Source: Confluentibacter flavum (GTDB taxonomy: Bacteria > Bacteroidota > Bacteroidia > Flavobacteriales > Flavobacteriaceae). Taken from it: a DNA stretch of 64,000 bases. Position 1 is the stretch's first letter; every line of letters starts with the position of its first letter. Positions 44,332 to 54,321 of this stretch are shown here, in pieces. The stretch is from positions 1 to 64,000 of the forward strand of contig NZ_PJEO01000004.1 of assembly GCF_002843175.1 (NCBI RefSeq). The letters are read 5' to 3'. The notes beneath the pieces were generated by a model. The model saw only the letters and a program-made list of their open reading frames with translations, made no database searches and was not told the DNA's origin. A program made the translations under genes and the position numbers.

Positions 44332-45765
44332 TTAAAACTCAGCATTTTGAGGGGTTCTCGGGAATGGTATAACATCCCTTATATTGCTCATTCCTGTTGC
44401 AAACATCACTAAACGTTCAAACCCTAACCCAAAACCAGAGTGCACGGCGGTTCCATATTTACGCAAATCCAAATACCACCATAAATCTTCTTCTGGAATA
44501 TTAAGGGCAGCCATTTTTTTCTTGAGTACATCTAAACGTTCTTCACGTTGGGCACCGCCTACTATTTCGCCAATACCAGGAAATAAAATGTCCATAGCTC
44601 TAACCGTTTTCCCATCCTCATTCAAGCGCATATAAAAGGCTTTAATATTGGCTGGATAATCATATAAAATAACAGGGCATTTAAAATGTTTTTCAACTAA
44701 AAAGCGTTCATGTTCACTCTGTAAATCGGTCCCCCACTCATCAATAATGTATTTGAATTTCTTTTTCTTGTTGGGCGTACTGTCTCTTAAAATTCCAATG
44801 GCTTCAGTATAACTTAAACGCGTAAAATTGTTTTCTGTTACAAAATTTAATTTTTCAATTAGACTCATCTCACTTCTTTCGGCTTGTGGCTTTGTTTTTT
44901 CCTCGTCTAAAAGCCTCTGATTTAAAAAGTCTAAATCCTCACGATTGTTATCTAAAATATACTTAATAATGTATTTTAAAAAACTTTCTGCCAAATCCAT
45001 ATTACCTGCCAAGTCCATAAATGCTACTTCAGGCTCTATCATCCAAAATTCTGCAAGATGTCTGGATGTATTGGAGTTTTCAGCTCTAAATGTTGGTCCA
45101 AAAGTATATACTTTACCTAAAGACATGGCGTAAGTTTCTGCTTCTAGCTGACCAGAAACCGTAAGATTGGTTTCTTTTCCGAAGAAATCTTGAGAGTAGT
45201 CAATTTGCCCATCTTTTGTAAGCGGCGGTTTTTTAGCGTCTAAACTGCTTACACGAAACATTTCTCCAGCACCTTCGGCATCACTTCCAGTTATTATTGG
45301 GGTGTTTACATAGTAAAAACCATTCTCATTAAAATAGCTATGTATTGCGAACGAGAGGGCTGATCGTAAACGCATGACAGCACTAAACGTACTGGTTCTA
45401 GTACGTAAGTGGGCATTTTCCCTTAAAAATTCAAACGAATGTTTTTTAGGTTGTATAGGATACGTTTCAGGATCTGAATCTCCTAAAATTTCAATATTTT
45501 TCACAATGATTTCAACGTTTTGTCCCTTGCCAAGACTTTCTACTAACTCGCCTTTTATATGAACTGCCGCACCTGTGGTAATACGTTTTAAAATGATTTC
45601 CTCTGTATTTTCAAAGTCAACAACACATTGAATATTGTTAATGGTAGAACCATCGTTTAATGCAATAAATCTATTAGCCCTAAAGGTTCTTACCCAACCT
45701 TTAATATCTACTTCTGCTATTGCTATTTTTTGTGATAACAATTCTGAAACAGTACGTGTTTGCAT
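44332..45765 (-). CDS. asnS: Asparagine--tRNA ligase
   Basis: A 477-residue class IIb synthetase that charges tRNA-Asn. The N-terminal OB fold ([20 protein letters not shown]) precedes the class II core: motif 2 [20 protein letters not shown], motif 3 [15 protein letters not shown] and the end signature [15 protein letters not shown]. Length is typical. It precedes rpoN by 84 bp. Confidence 0.97.
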   Translation of the reverse strand: MQTRTVSELLSQKIAIAEVDIKGWVRTFRANRFIALNDGSTINNIQCVVDFENTEEIILKRITTGAAVHIKGELVESLGKGQNVEIIVKNIEILGDSDPETYPIQPKKHSFEFLRENAHLRTRTSTFSAVMRLRSALSFAIHSYFNENGFYYVNTPIITGSDAEGAGEMFRVSSLDAKKPPLTKDGQIDYSQDFFGKETNLTVSGQLEAETYAMSLGKVYTFGPTFRAENSNTSRHLAEFWMIEPEVAFMDLAGNMDLAESFLKYIIKYILDNNREDLDFLNQRLLDEEKTKPQAERSEMSLIEKLNFVTENNFTRLSYTEAIGILRDSTPNKKKKFKYIIDEWGTDLQSEHERFLVEKHFKCPVILYDYPANIKAFYMRLNEDGKTVRAMDILFPGIGEIVGGAQREERLDVLKKKMAALNIPEEDLWWYLDLRKYGTAVHSGFGLGFERLVMFATGMSNIRDVIPFPRTPQNAEF

Positions 45766-45868
45766 GTGTATAAAATTTAAATGTAAATATAAAAAAGACT
45801 TTTGGCTTTCTAGTTAGAATGCCTGAAAAACGAGTTTAATAATAAATTATAAATAAAGGAATTTCTAA

Positions 45869-48268
45869 TTAAAAGATTGAATTGTCGCCATCATCGTCTT
45901 CTGGAATGATGTTGATAGCAGGTTCTCTTAATACTTCTTTATTGGCTATGCTTCTTTCTAAGGACAATAATAATGATGGTAGAAGTACTAAGTTTGATAA
46001 CATAGCGAACAATAAGGTAGCCGAAACCAAGGCGCCTAAAGCCACTGTGCCGCCAAAGCTAGAAATAGTAAATACGGAAAAACCAAAGAATAAAACAATG
46101 GACGTATAAAACATACTAACACCAGTTTCGCGCAACGCACCATAAACAGAGGTTTTTATTTTCCAGTTATTTGCCTGTAATTCTTGTCTGTATTTTGCCA
46201 AAAAGTGAATAGTGTCATCTACCGAAATTCCAAAAGCAATACTAAACACCAAAATGGTTGATGGCTTTATTGGAACGCCTAAATAACCCATTAAACCAGC
46301 AGTAATTAATAACGGCAATAAGTTGGGTATGAGCGATACAACAATCATTCTAAAAGACCGGAACATAAAAGCCATAAATAATGAAATAAGTAAAATGGCA
46401 AGCGATAAAGAAATGACTAAATTTTTAACCAAGTATTTAGTCCCTTTTTGAAATACCAAGGCCTTACCGGTCATAGTAACAGTATATCTGTCCTTTGGAA
46501 ATACTTTATCTATTTTGATTTGAAGATCTTCTTCAATACGTTCCATTTTATCGGTACCAATATCCTTCATAAAGGTTGTGATGCGCGCGTATTGTCCCGT
46601 ACTATCAACAAAATTATTAATCAAGTTAATATTAGATGTTGAGTTTTTTGCGTACGATAAAATAAAGTTATTTTCTTGTGAGGTTGGTAGTTGATAATAC
46701 AACGGATTTCCATTGTAATAAGCCTGTTTTGAGTATTTAACCAACCCAACGACAGATATAGGTTTCGATAATTCGGGTATTTCTATGATTAACTCTTCCA
46801 ACTCATTCATCCGCTTTAAGGATGGCAGTTTCATAACACCTTGTTTTTGTTTGGTGTCCACCATAATTTCCAGCGGCATAATGCCATTAAACTCACGTTC
46901 AAAAAAACGAATATCCTCAAAAAATTCGGTTTTTTTGGGCATATCTTCAATGAGGCTTCCAGAAATTTTTATCTTATAAATGCCAATAATACTAGCTATA
47001 AGTAAGATTACCGAGGTTGCGTAAATTGCTATGCGCCGATGTTTTACCATCTGTTCAATCCAATTAACAAAACCGCCAATCCATCGCTTATTTAAATGTT
47101 CTAAGTGGCGATCTTTTGGGTAGGGTAAAAAAGAATAAATAATAGGAATGATAAGCAAGCACAACAGAAAAATACCAACAATACTTAACGAAGCAACAAC
47201 CCCAAATTCTTTTAAAAGTTTACTTTCTGTTAGAATGAAGGTAGCAAACCCAGAAGCAGTGGTTAAATTGGTCATTAATGTGGCATTCCCAATTTTTGTG
47301 ATAACACGCTGTAATGATTTTACTTTATTACCATGTAGTTTTACTTCATGCTGGTATTTATTAATTAAAAAAATACAATTAGGGATACCGATTACTATAA
47401 TTAACGGAGGTATAAGCGCTGTTAAAACAGTAATCTCGTAGTTTAACAATCCTATAATACCTAATGTCCACATAACACCAATGCATACAACAATAAGTGA
47501 TATAAATGTGGCTCTTAATGACCTAAAAAAGAAAAAGAATATCAACGATGTAACTAATAATGCAGCAATGATAAATAGACCAATTTCATCAACAATGTTT
47601 TGTGCATTGAGGGTTCTTATATAGGGCATTCCAGAAATCCTTACATCTAGCTTTGTAGCGTTTTCAAAGGTTTCTGTTTTTGGCAACAACACATTAACAA
47701 TAAAATCTTTTCTGGCAGATGTGTTTACAATATCCTTTTTTAAATAGATAGCAGTACGAACCGTTTTTGTTTTGTTATTGAACAAGAAATTGTCATAAAA
47801 AGGATATTTATTAAAAAGTTCATCTTCTAGTATTTCAATTTGTTTAGAAGATGAAATGGAATCTTTTATAAATGGACTTAAAATGAATTTTTCATTAAGG
47901 GTGTCCTTAACGAGCTTTTGTAAATCTTTAATAGAAATAACAGATTCTACAGCGTCATATGTTTTAAAACTATCTGATAATGCATTCCAAGCATTTAATT
48001 TTTCAACAGAAAACAACGTGGAATCCTTAACCCCAATCACAATGAGGTTCCCTTCTTCACCAAAGGTTTTTAAGAAATTGTCATAGGTAAGGTTAATAGG
48101 GTGCTCATCAGGTAAAAGATTGGCTTCTGTATAGGTGAAGCGCATATGTTTCCATTGGGTGCTGAATAAAACAGTGATGATTAAAATACCAACAAGAATC
48201 GCAATTTTATTACGTAAAATAAGTCTCGCCGTAACTGACCAAAAATTTGTTGTAAAAAGCTTAAACAT
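45869..48268 (-). CDS. MMPL/RND-family exporter
   Basis: A 799-residue transporter with twelve membrane helices in two homologous halves, each with a large periplasmic loop (about 45-215 and 440-610). The SSD-like helices contain IVVCIGVMWTLGIIGLLNYE and the second-half FSIAFGISVDDTIHFLAKYR, with the proton-relay Asp. It belongs to the MMPL/hopanoid-type RND branch rather than the AcrB-type multidrug pumps. The substrate is probably a lipid or hydrophobic compound (inference). A candidate -7 box TACCTTTG lies at the complement of 48287-48294. Confidence 0.9.
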   Translation of the reverse strand: MFKLFTTNFWSVTARLILRNKIAILVGILIITVLFSTQWKHMRFTYTEANLLPDEHPINLTYDNFLKTFGEEGNLIVIGVKDSTLFSVEKLNAWNALSDSFKTYDAVESVISIKDLQKLVKDTLNEKFILSPFIKDSISSSKQIEILEDELFNKYPFYDNFLFNNKTKTVRTAIYLKKDIVNTSARKDFIVNVLLPKTETFENATKLDVRISGMPYIRTLNAQNIVDEIGLFIIAALLVTSLIFFFFFRSLRATFISLIVVCIGVMWTLGIIGLLNYEITVLTALIPPLIIVIGIPNCIFLINKYQHEVKLHGNKVKSLQRVITKIGNATLMTNLTTASGFATFILTESKLLKEFGVVASLSIVGIFLLCLLIIPIIYSFLPYPKDRHLEHLNKRWIGGFVNWIEQMVKHRRIAIYATSVILLIASIIGIYKIKISGSLIEDMPKKTEFFEDIRFFEREFNGIMPLEIMVDTKQKQGVMKLPSLKRMNELEELIIEIPELSKPISVVGLVKYSKQAYYNGNPLYYQLPTSQENNFILSYAKNSTSNINLINNFVDSTGQYARITTFMKDIGTDKMERIEEDLQIKIDKVFPKDRYTVTMTGKALVFQKGTKYLVKNLVISLSLAILLISLFMAFMFRSFRMIVVSLIPNLLPLLITAGLMGYLGVPIKPSTILVFSIAFGISVDDTIHFLAKYRQELQANNWKIKTSVYGALRETGVSMFYTSIVLFFGFSVFTISSFGGTVALGALVSATLLFAMLSNLVLLPSLLLSLERSIANKEVLREPAINIIPEDDDGDNSIF

Positions 48269-48325
48269 CCTTTAATTTAAAGTTGGCAAAGGTAGAAAAA
48301 ACAATGAGTTAAGTGATTAATTGAT

Positions 48326-49597
48326 CTATAATGTTAAGTTAAATGTAAATTTAAAAGCGATATTATCATCAATATTCGGTAAATGATAAGCGCCATATCT
48401 GTAAGCAAAACTTAAACCGAAGCCAAAAAATAGTTTGTTAATTTCAAACCCAGATTCTGAGTATCCCTTTTCTAAAGTTCCAAAAGAGATATTTTGATGT
48501 CTATCTATGTTGTCCATATCACCAATGGCAAATCTGCTTATTAATACCAATTGAGGTTTATACTTTTCAGAAATATTAAAAGGTTTCAAAGCGTGTTTTA
48601 TTTGTAGCGTTGTAAATTTATCAGAGAAGAATTCATTGAAAAACATGGTTTCAAAACTACTTGTGCCCGCAACAGAAAAACGTCTTAAAATCTTTTCTTT
48701 GTTGATATTGTTAGGGTAGGCGTGATACAAATGCGTTAATGGCGCATGACCATTGGATATACCAGAAACTATTGTGATTTCAGATAGGCTTTTGTTTTTG
48801 TGCTGTATTTGTTGAATGGTCTTGAATTCGAAATTAGAAAAATTAAAATCACCTTCAAAAACATCCTTAAAACTTTTGGTATATTGAAATGTGAATTTTG
48901 GGAAGCCATCTTCTCCTTCTTCAACACCTTTTTCAGCTAGTTCAAAATTACTAAATGGGCTCCATTGTACTGCTATTTTTGCCAAGCTAAGATTGAATAA
49001 ATTATAATTGGCGCCATTTAAGGCAAACTCATAGGCATAAGTTGGATTTATATCATTTATGGATAATTGTGTTTCTGCTAAAATATTCGGACTTAATTGA
49101 TATTCTAAAGAGATAGATCTTGAGATAATTTTATGGAATAAACTAATGTTTAATAACCTAGGTTCAAAGAGTTGAAAAAAACGCTTGTCGGTTAAAAAAG
49201 GATAACTGCCCGTTTCTTGTAAATCATCGGTATACGAAATATCCAGCCAAGTATTGGTTTTTTCTGCTATTCTGAAACCTGCGCCTATACTATACTTAAA
49301 CCGATGATCTTTAAAGCCATAAACAACATAAGAGTTTATTCTGAATTTTTCTGAAAAAGCATCATTTGTTATACCGCCCAAGCCTGTTCTTAAAGCTTCA
49401 TATTGGTTGTATTTAACCAGATATCTTAAATCAAAATTGAAGTATTTGGTGGGTAAATATCCATCCGCCAATTGTTTTAAAAAACCACTTTTTTTAATAG
49501 AATCTTGAGTTGGTTCAGTACTAGTTTCCGCTGTAGTTTGGGCTCGCACCAACCAAGAAAAAAGCAATAAAAACGCGAGGGTACATAATTTTGACAT
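48326..49597 (-). CDS. DUF5686-like outer-membrane barrel protein
   Basis: A 423-residue protein with signal peptide MSKLCTLAFLLLFSWLVRAQ. A short Thr/Glu-rich linker is followed by GYLPTKYFNFDLRYLVKYNQ, EALRTGLGGITNDAFSEKFR and a barrel with repeated aromatic strands, ending NIAFKFTFNLTL. These blocks match the C-terminal barrel of DUF5686 proteins, so this may be a shortened member lacking the N-terminal carboxypeptidase-like domain. It lies just upstream of the MMPL gene on the same strand, so the two may work together. Confidence 0.78.
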   Translation of the reverse strand: MSKLCTLAFLLLFSWLVRAQTTAETSTEPTQDSIKKSGFLKQLADGYLPTKYFNFDLRYLVKYNQYEALRTGLGGITNDAFSEKFRINSYVVYGFKDHRFKYSIGAGFRIAEKTNTWLDISYTDDLQETGSYPFLTDKRFFQLFEPRLLNISLFHKIISRSISLEYQLSPNILAETQLSINDINPTYAYEFALNGANYNLFNLSLAKIAVQWSPFSNFELAEKGVEEGEDGFPKFTFQYTKSFKDVFEGDFNFSNFEFKTIQQIQHKNKSLSEITIVSGISNGHAPLTHLYHAYPNNINKEKILRRFSVAGTSSFETMFFNEFFSDKFTTLQIKHALKPFNISEKYKPQLVLISRFAIGDMDNIDRHQNISFGTLEKGYSESGFEINKLFFGFGLSFAYRYGAYHLPNIDDNIAFKFTFNLTL

Positions 49598-49631
49598 TAA
49601 TGGCGATGTGTAAAGCTAAATTTATACAAAA

Positions 49632-49663
49632 GAAGCGATCCCGATAGCTATCGGGATCGCTTC
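49632..49663 (-). terminator. Perfect-palindrome terminator after frr
   Basis: A 32-bp perfect palindrome. Its centre is CCCGATAGCTATCGGG, the core also seen at 24846-24863, and its outer ends are GAAGCGAT and ATCGCTTC. On the minus strand it is followed by TTTTGT, so it can terminate frr. Confidence 0.8.
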
Positions 49664-49668
49664 CAAAA

Positions 49669-50226
49669 TTATACTGTCATAATTTCTTTTTCTTTGAGCT
49701 CGAACATATCGTCAATTTTCTTAACGTATTTGTCAGTCATTTGTTGTATGTCTATCTCCGCATTCTTTTTAAGGTCTTCAGAAATATCATCAGATTTTTT
49801 GATTTCATTATTAGCATCCTTACGAGCACTTCGTACACCAATTTTAGCATCTTCGGCTTCTGCCTTGGCTTGTTTGGCTAGATCACGACGTCGTTCTTCT
49901 GTTAAAGGGGGCACGTTAATAATAATTGTATCTCCATTGTTCATAGGATTAAAACCAAGATTGGCGTACATGATGCCTTTTTCAATTTCCTGTAGCATGT
50001 TTTTTTCCCAAGGTTGCACAGTAATCGTTCTACCATCAGGCGTGTTTACGTTTGCCACTTGATTTATTGGTGTTTGATTACCATAATAATTTACAAGTAC
50101 ACTTCCCAACATGGCAGGACTAGCTTTTCCTGCTCTAATATTTACCAATTGCTTTTCTAAATGCCTAATAGCACTATCCATGGATTCTTTGGCCGTATCT
50201 AGTATAAATTCTATTTCCTCGTTCAT
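49669..50226 (-). CDS. frr: Ribosome-recycling factor
   Basis: A 185-residue Frr that, with EF-G, splits ribosomes after termination. The long three-helix bundle carries IRAGKASPAMLGSVLVNYYG, INQVANVNTPDGRTITVQPW and VPPLTEERRRDLAKQAK, as in the family. I chose ATG at the complement of 50224-50226; eleven extra in-frame codons upstream are not supported. It is 49 bp downstream of pyrH. Confidence 0.96.
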   Translation of the reverse strand: MNEEIEFILDTAKESMDSAIRHLEKQLVNIRAGKASPAMLGSVLVNYYGNQTPINQVANVNTPDGRTITVQPWEKNMLQEIEKGIMYANLGFNPMNNGDTIIINVPPLTEERRRDLAKQAKAEAEDAKIGVRSARKDANNEIKKSDDISEDLKKNAEIDIQQMTDKYVKKIDDMFELKEKEIMTV

Positions 50227-50275
50227 TGTTTTAAACTTTAATGGTAAGTTATTGTTCAAAAAATTATGTCAAACT

Positions 50276-50983
50276 CTATATGTTTACTTCGGTGCCTACT
50301 TTTTCTCCGGAAACAACCTTTAAAAGGTTTCCTTTTTTGTTCATATCGAACACAATAATAGGTAAATTATTTTCCTGACTGAGTGTAAATGCTGTGGTGT
50401 CCATTACTTTTAATCCCTTTTTTAAAACTTCATCAAAAGATATAAAATTGAATTTAATAGCGGTACTGTCTTTTTCAGGATCTGCATTGTAAATACCATC
50501 AACTCTGGTGCCTTTTAAAATAACATCGGCTTCAATTTCTATAGCTCTTAAAACAGCGGCGGAATCTGTAGTAAAATAAGGATTTCCTGTTCCTCCACCA
50601 AAAATAACCACGCGCCCTTTTTCTAAATGACGAATAGCTCTTCTACGTATGAAAGGTTCTGCCACTTCATTAATTTTGATGGCAGACTGTAATCTTGTTT
50701 GCATGCCTGCATTTTCTAAAGCACTTTGTAAAGCCAATCCATTTATAACGGTCGCTAGCATACCCATATGGTCGCCTTGAACACGGTCCATCCCTTTGCT
50801 TGCTCCAGAAACACCTCTAAAAATGTTTCCACCACCTATAACTATAGCGACTTCAACACCTTTGTCGGTTATGGTTTTAATATCTTCAGCGTATTCGGCT
50901 AAACGTTCGGGATCTATACCGTATTGGCGATTTCCCATTAAGGCTTCACCTGATAACTTAAGAAGTATTCTTTTGTATTTCAT
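50276..50983 (-). CDS. pyrH: UMP kinase
   Basis: A 235-residue UMP kinase of the amino-acid-kinase fold. The N-terminal [47 protein letters not shown]-type substrate block and [12 protein letters not shown] are diagnostic. It forms a pair with frr on the minus strand, the common bacterial order. A candidate -7 box TAGCTTTG lies at the complement of 51004-51011. Confidence 0.96.
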   Translation of the reverse strand: MKYKRILLKLSGEALMGNRQYGIDPERLAEYAEDIKTITDKGVEVAIVIGGGNIFRGVSGASKGMDRVQGDHMGMLATVINGLALQSALENAGMQTRLQSAIKINEVAEPFIRRRAIRHLEKGRVVIFGGGTGNPYFTTDSAAVLRAIEIEADVILKGTRVDGIYNADPEKDSTAIKFNFISFDEVLKKGLKVMDTTAFTLSQENNLPIIVFDMNKKGNLLKVVSGEKVGTEVNI

Positions 50984-51053
50984 CTTTACTTTTGAAAGTT
51001 TAGCAAAGCTACATAAAAATTTTATTTTATAAATTTATATAAAACTGAATTGA

Positions 51054-51086
51054 ATAAAAAAAGCCACTATGATTTATAGTGGCTTT
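51054..51086 (-). terminator. Terminator after tsf
   Basis: AAAGCCACTAT (51060-51070) pairs with ATAGTGGCTTT (51076-51086). On the minus strand it is followed by a T-rich run. Confidence 0.82.
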
Positions 51087-51107
51087 CAATTAACTTTATA
51101 CTTTTTC

Positions 51108-52082
51108 TTAACCTAAAGAAACACGTTTAAAACCTGTAATAGCAACATCTCCATATGAAGCTACATATTTGGCAACGTTTATTTTATCATCTTTAATAAA
51201 GTTTTGATCTAATAAACATTGTTCTTGGTCTAAAGTCGTGTTATCTGAAATAAAACGGTCTATCTTACCTGGTAAAATTCTATCCCAAATTTGCTCTGGT
51301 TTACCTTCTGCTTTAAGTTCTGCTTTTGCAGCTTCTTCAGCTCCAGCTAATACTTCAGGAGTTAATTGAGCCATAGAAATGTATTTAGGTACATTTTTTA
51401 ATGTTTTACCTAAACGCGCTAATTCTTCATTGTCTTTTTCGATAACCGCTATTCTTGCCTCAAGTTCTGAAGCGATAAAAGCAGGATCAAAATCTTTATA
51501 AGACAATGTAGAAGCACCCATAGATGCTATTTGCATAGCAACGTCTTTAGCCAGCGTTTCTGCATTTTTAACCTTAGCAGATAAACCTACTAAAGCAGCA
51601 ATTTTGTTAATGTGAACATAGCTACCAACATAAGGAGCTTCTAATTTTTCAAATGCATTGATGTCTAATTTTTCACCTATAACGCCCGTTTGTTCAATTA
51701 ATTTTTCGGCAACGGTCATGCCTCCAAAATCGGCAGCCAAAAATTCGTCTTTGGTATTATAGTTAAAAGCCAAATCTGCTAATTGATTTGCTAATGCCAC
51801 AAAGTTTTCATTTTTACCCACAAAATCCGTTTCGCAACCTAAAACAATCGCAACGCCTACAGTATTGTCAGCATTAACTTTTGCTATGGCAGCACCTTCA
51901 GACGATTCACGATCGGCTCTGTTTGCAGCAACTTTTTGTCCTTTTTTACGTAAAACATCGATGGCTTTATCAAAATCACCTTCAGCTTCCACCAAGGCTT
52001 TTTTACAATCCATCATACCGGCACCGGTAGCTTGTCTTAATTTGTTTACTTCTGCTGCTGTTATTTGTACTTTAGCTTCCAT
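51108..52082 (-). CDS. tsf: Elongation factor Ts
   Basis: A 324-residue EF-Ts, the nucleotide-exchange factor for EF-Tu. The N-terminal UBA-like domain (ITAAEVNKLRQATGAGMMDCKKALVEA) and VGVAIVLGCETDFVGKNENF are characteristic. The protein is longer than the E. coli form (283) because of an insertion in the core, as usual in Bacteroidota. It is downstream of rpsB, 84 bp apart. Confidence 0.96.
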   Translation of the reverse strand: MEAKVQITAAEVNKLRQATGAGMMDCKKALVEAEGDFDKAIDVLRKKGQKVAANRADRESSEGAAIAKVNADNTVGVAIVLGCETDFVGKNENFVALANQLADLAFNYNTKDEFLAADFGGMTVAEKLIEQTGVIGEKLDINAFEKLEAPYVGSYVHINKIAALVGLSAKVKNAETLAKDVAMQIASMGASTLSYKDFDPAFIASELEARIAVIEKDNEELARLGKTLKNVPKYISMAQLTPEVLAGAEEAAKAELKAEGKPEQIWDRILPGKIDRFISDNTTLDQEQCLLDQNFIKDDKINVAKYVASYGDVAITGFKRVSLG

Positions 52083-52166
52083 ATATTTTTTAATTTAAAA
52101 AGTCGTTCAATAAATTTCCAACAAAGAAAATAACTAAACGACTTATTTATGTTGTATTAATGTTAT

Positions 52167-52955
52167 TTATTCTTCTTCGTCCGCTGCAACTTTTACAGAT
52201 GTCGCTTTAGATTTTGTTTTTGTTACGATTTCTTCAGACTCATCAGAATCTTCAAAACCGTCTTTTTCAGCTTTACGATCTGCTAAACCATTGGCAATAG
52301 CCGTAGTTACGTGAGATAAAATTTTATCAATCGATTTAGAAGCGTCATCATTTGCTGGTATCACATAATCAACTTGACGTGGGTCTGAGTTGGTATCAAC
52401 CATTGCAAATATTGGAATGTTTAATTTTTGAGCTTCTTTTATCGCGATATGCTCACGTTTTATGTCTACAACAAATAAAGCACCTGGTAAACGAGTCATA
52501 TCTGCTATAGAACCTAAGTTTTTCTCTAACTTAGCTCTTAAACGATCAACTTGCAAACGTTCTTTTTTAGATAATGTCAAGAAGGTTCCATCCTTTTTCA
52601 TTCTATCGATTGAAGCCATTTTTTTAACAGCTTTTCTAATAGTAACGAAGTTGGTTAGCATACCACCTGGCCATCTTTCTGTAATGTAAGGCATGTTGAT
52701 AGCTCCTGCTTTTTCAGCAACAATATCTTTTGCTTGTTTTTTTGTTGCAACGAATAAAATTTTACGGCCAGAATTTGCAATTTTGCTTAACGCTTCACTT
52801 GCTTCTTCAATTTTTACCGCTGTTTTATAAAGGTTAATAATATGGATACCGTTGCGTTCCATATATACATAAGGGGCCATGTTTGGATCCCACTTACGTG
52901 TAAGGTGACCGAAGTGTACACCTGCTTCAAGTAATTCTTTTACTTCTACTGCCAT
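52167..52955 (-). CDS. rpsB: 30S ribosomal protein S2
   Basis: A 262-residue S2. The segments EAGVHFGHLTRKWDPNMAPY, ATKKQAKDIVAEKA, ERWPGGMLTNFVTIRKA and VDTNSDPRQVDYVIPANDD match the family. It has a charged C-terminal tail (SDESEEIVTKTKSKATSVK) longer than that of E. coli. rpsB-tsf is the standard pair. Confidence 0.97.
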   Translation of the reverse strand: MAVEVKELLEAGVHFGHLTRKWDPNMAPYVYMERNGIHIINLYKTAVKIEEASEALSKIANSGRKILFVATKKQAKDIVAEKAGAINMPYITERWPGGMLTNFVTIRKAVKKMASIDRMKKDGTFLTLSKKERLQVDRLRAKLEKNLGSIADMTRLPGALFVVDIKREHIAIKEAQKLNIPIFAMVDTNSDPRQVDYVIPANDDASKSIDKILSHVTTAIANGLADRKAEKDGFEDSDESEEIVTKTKSKATSVKVAADEEE

Positions 52956-53194
52956 GTTTGTAATAGTTTACGTTCTGTTGATTAGCAATGTTCCTTTTTA
53001 GACTTTAGGCTTTAAGCAGTATGCTTTAGGCTATTGGCTTTAGGCTTCATTTAGATGCTTAACTAAATCCTGACTTTTAAGGTCATGGACAACAATAACT
53101 GGTTTATTTAAATGCTGAACTCGTTTCAGCAACTTTTTAATTGAACAAGATTCTCAGTATCTGATGAAACAGATCCTGAATCAAGTTCAGGATA
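52956..53194. repeat. Repeat-rich spacer between rpsI and rpsB
   Basis: The 239-bp spacer holds about four copies of TTTAGGCT or close variants (52999-53050) and a hairpin, TCCTGAA tcaag TTCAGGA (about 53172-53190). It contains no gene, and the arrangement suggests local slippage-type expansion and a common intergenic hairpin. Confidence 0.5.
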
Positions 53195-53581
53195 TTAACG
53201 TTTAGAAAACTGGAATTTTTTACGCGCTTTTTTCTGTCCGAATTTTTTACGCTCAACCATTCTTGGGTCTCTAGTTAATAAACCTTCTGGTTTAAGTGTC
53301 AATCTGTTTTCCGCATCTAATTCGCACATTGCGCGAGAGATCGCTAAACGAACAGCTTCTGCTTGACCAGTAATACCGCCACCTAATACACTTACTTTAA
53401 TATCAAAGTTACCTTCGTTATTAGTCAATGCTAATGGTTGGTTAACTTTATACTGTAAAGTAGATGTTGTAAAGTAAGCGTTTAATTCCTTTTTGTTTAC
53501 TGTGATGTTACCTTTACCTGGGGCAACATATACACGAGCAACAGCCGTTTTTCTACGGCCAATTTTGTGAATTACTTCCAT
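53195..53581 (-). CDS. rpsI: 30S ribosomal protein S9
   Basis: A 128-residue S9. The N-terminal IHKIGRRKTAVARVYVAPGK, VLGGGITGQAEAVRLAISRA and the basic C-terminal tail KKFGQKKARKKFQFSKR, which reaches the P site, are all present. Its start codon shares one base with the rplM stop (TAATG), so translation is coupled. Confidence 0.97.
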   Translation of the reverse strand: MEVIHKIGRRKTAVARVYVAPGKGNITVNKKELNAYFTTSTLQYKVNQPLALTNNEGNFDIKVSVLGGGITGQAEAVRLAISRAMCELDAENRLTLKPEGLLTRDPRMVERKKFGQKKARKKFQFSKR

Positions 53582-54036
53582 TACATGAATTCGTTTAAGT
53601 TAATTGTTTTTGGTTTTTGTGCAGCATGGGTATGTGCAGTACCAACAACAACATTTAAATTACGGAATAATTCTGCTCCTAATTTGTTTTTAGGTAGCAT
53701 TCCTTTTACCGATTTTTCTACAACTCTTGCTGGATCTTTTCCAAACAATTCTGTAGCTGTTAAACTTCTTTGACCACCTGGATACCCTGTGTGACGAATG
53801 TATGTTTTGTCATTCCACTTGTTTCCTGTTAAGTTGACTTTTTCTGAGTTGATAACAATGACGTTATCTCCGCAATCAACGTGTGGTGTGAAGCTAGGCT
53901 TATGCTTACCTCTTAATAGTTTTGCAACTTTTGAAGCTAAGCGACCCAAAGATTGACCGTCAGCATCAACTAAAACCCACTGCTTATCTACAGTAGCTTT
54001 GTTGGCTGAAATCGTTTTGTAGCTTAATGTGTCCAC
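53581..54036 (-). CDS. rplM: 50S ribosomal protein L13
   Basis: A 151-residue L13. The segments QWVLVDADGQSLGRLASKVA, LRGKHKPSFTPHVDCGDNVI and WNDKTYIRHTGYPGGQRS are diagnostic. It starts with GTG (complement of 54034-54036), giving MDTLSYKTISANKATV, which fits the flavobacterial N terminus; no upstream ATG is compatible. It is the first gene of rplM-rpsI, with a good promoter upstream. Confidence 0.97.
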   Translation of the reverse strand: MDTLSYKTISANKATVDKQWVLVDADGQSLGRLASKVAKLLRGKHKPSFTPHVDCGDNVIVINSEKVNLTGNKWNDKTYIRHTGYPGGQRSLTATELFGKDPARVVEKSVKGMLPKNKLGAELFRNLNVVVGTAHTHAAQKPKTINLNEFM

Positions 54037-54083
54037 GTTATTAATTTTTTCTTATTAAACATTCCTCTCTCAAAAAGAGTTTG

Positions 54084-54113
54084 CAAATTTACAATTATAT
54101 ATTTGATTACCAA
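54084..54113 (-). promoter_or_regulatory. Promoter of rplM-rpsI
   Basis: On the minus strand, TTG (54111-54113), a 19-bp spacer and TAAATTTG (54084-54091) match the Bacteroidota housekeeping consensus. A short hairpin CTCTTTTTGAGAG lies in the leader and might be a regulatory leader, though it is small. The rest of the spacer up to 54321 is AT-rich and shows nothing further. Confidence 0.65.
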
Positions 54114-54321
54114 ATACAGACGAATATTATTTATAGTTAATTTATTGGGTGGTTTTCAAGAGGTTTTTTATGGACGTTGAAAAATGGGATAAAAATTTTA
54201 TTGATGAAGTATGATGGCTATACCTGTGTTAAAAAACTAGCGTTAAATTTTAGGAATGAATATTTGAAAATTAGTTTAAAATTGTTTGTTTTTTTCTTGT
54301 TTTTTTATTGTCAACTGGTTT

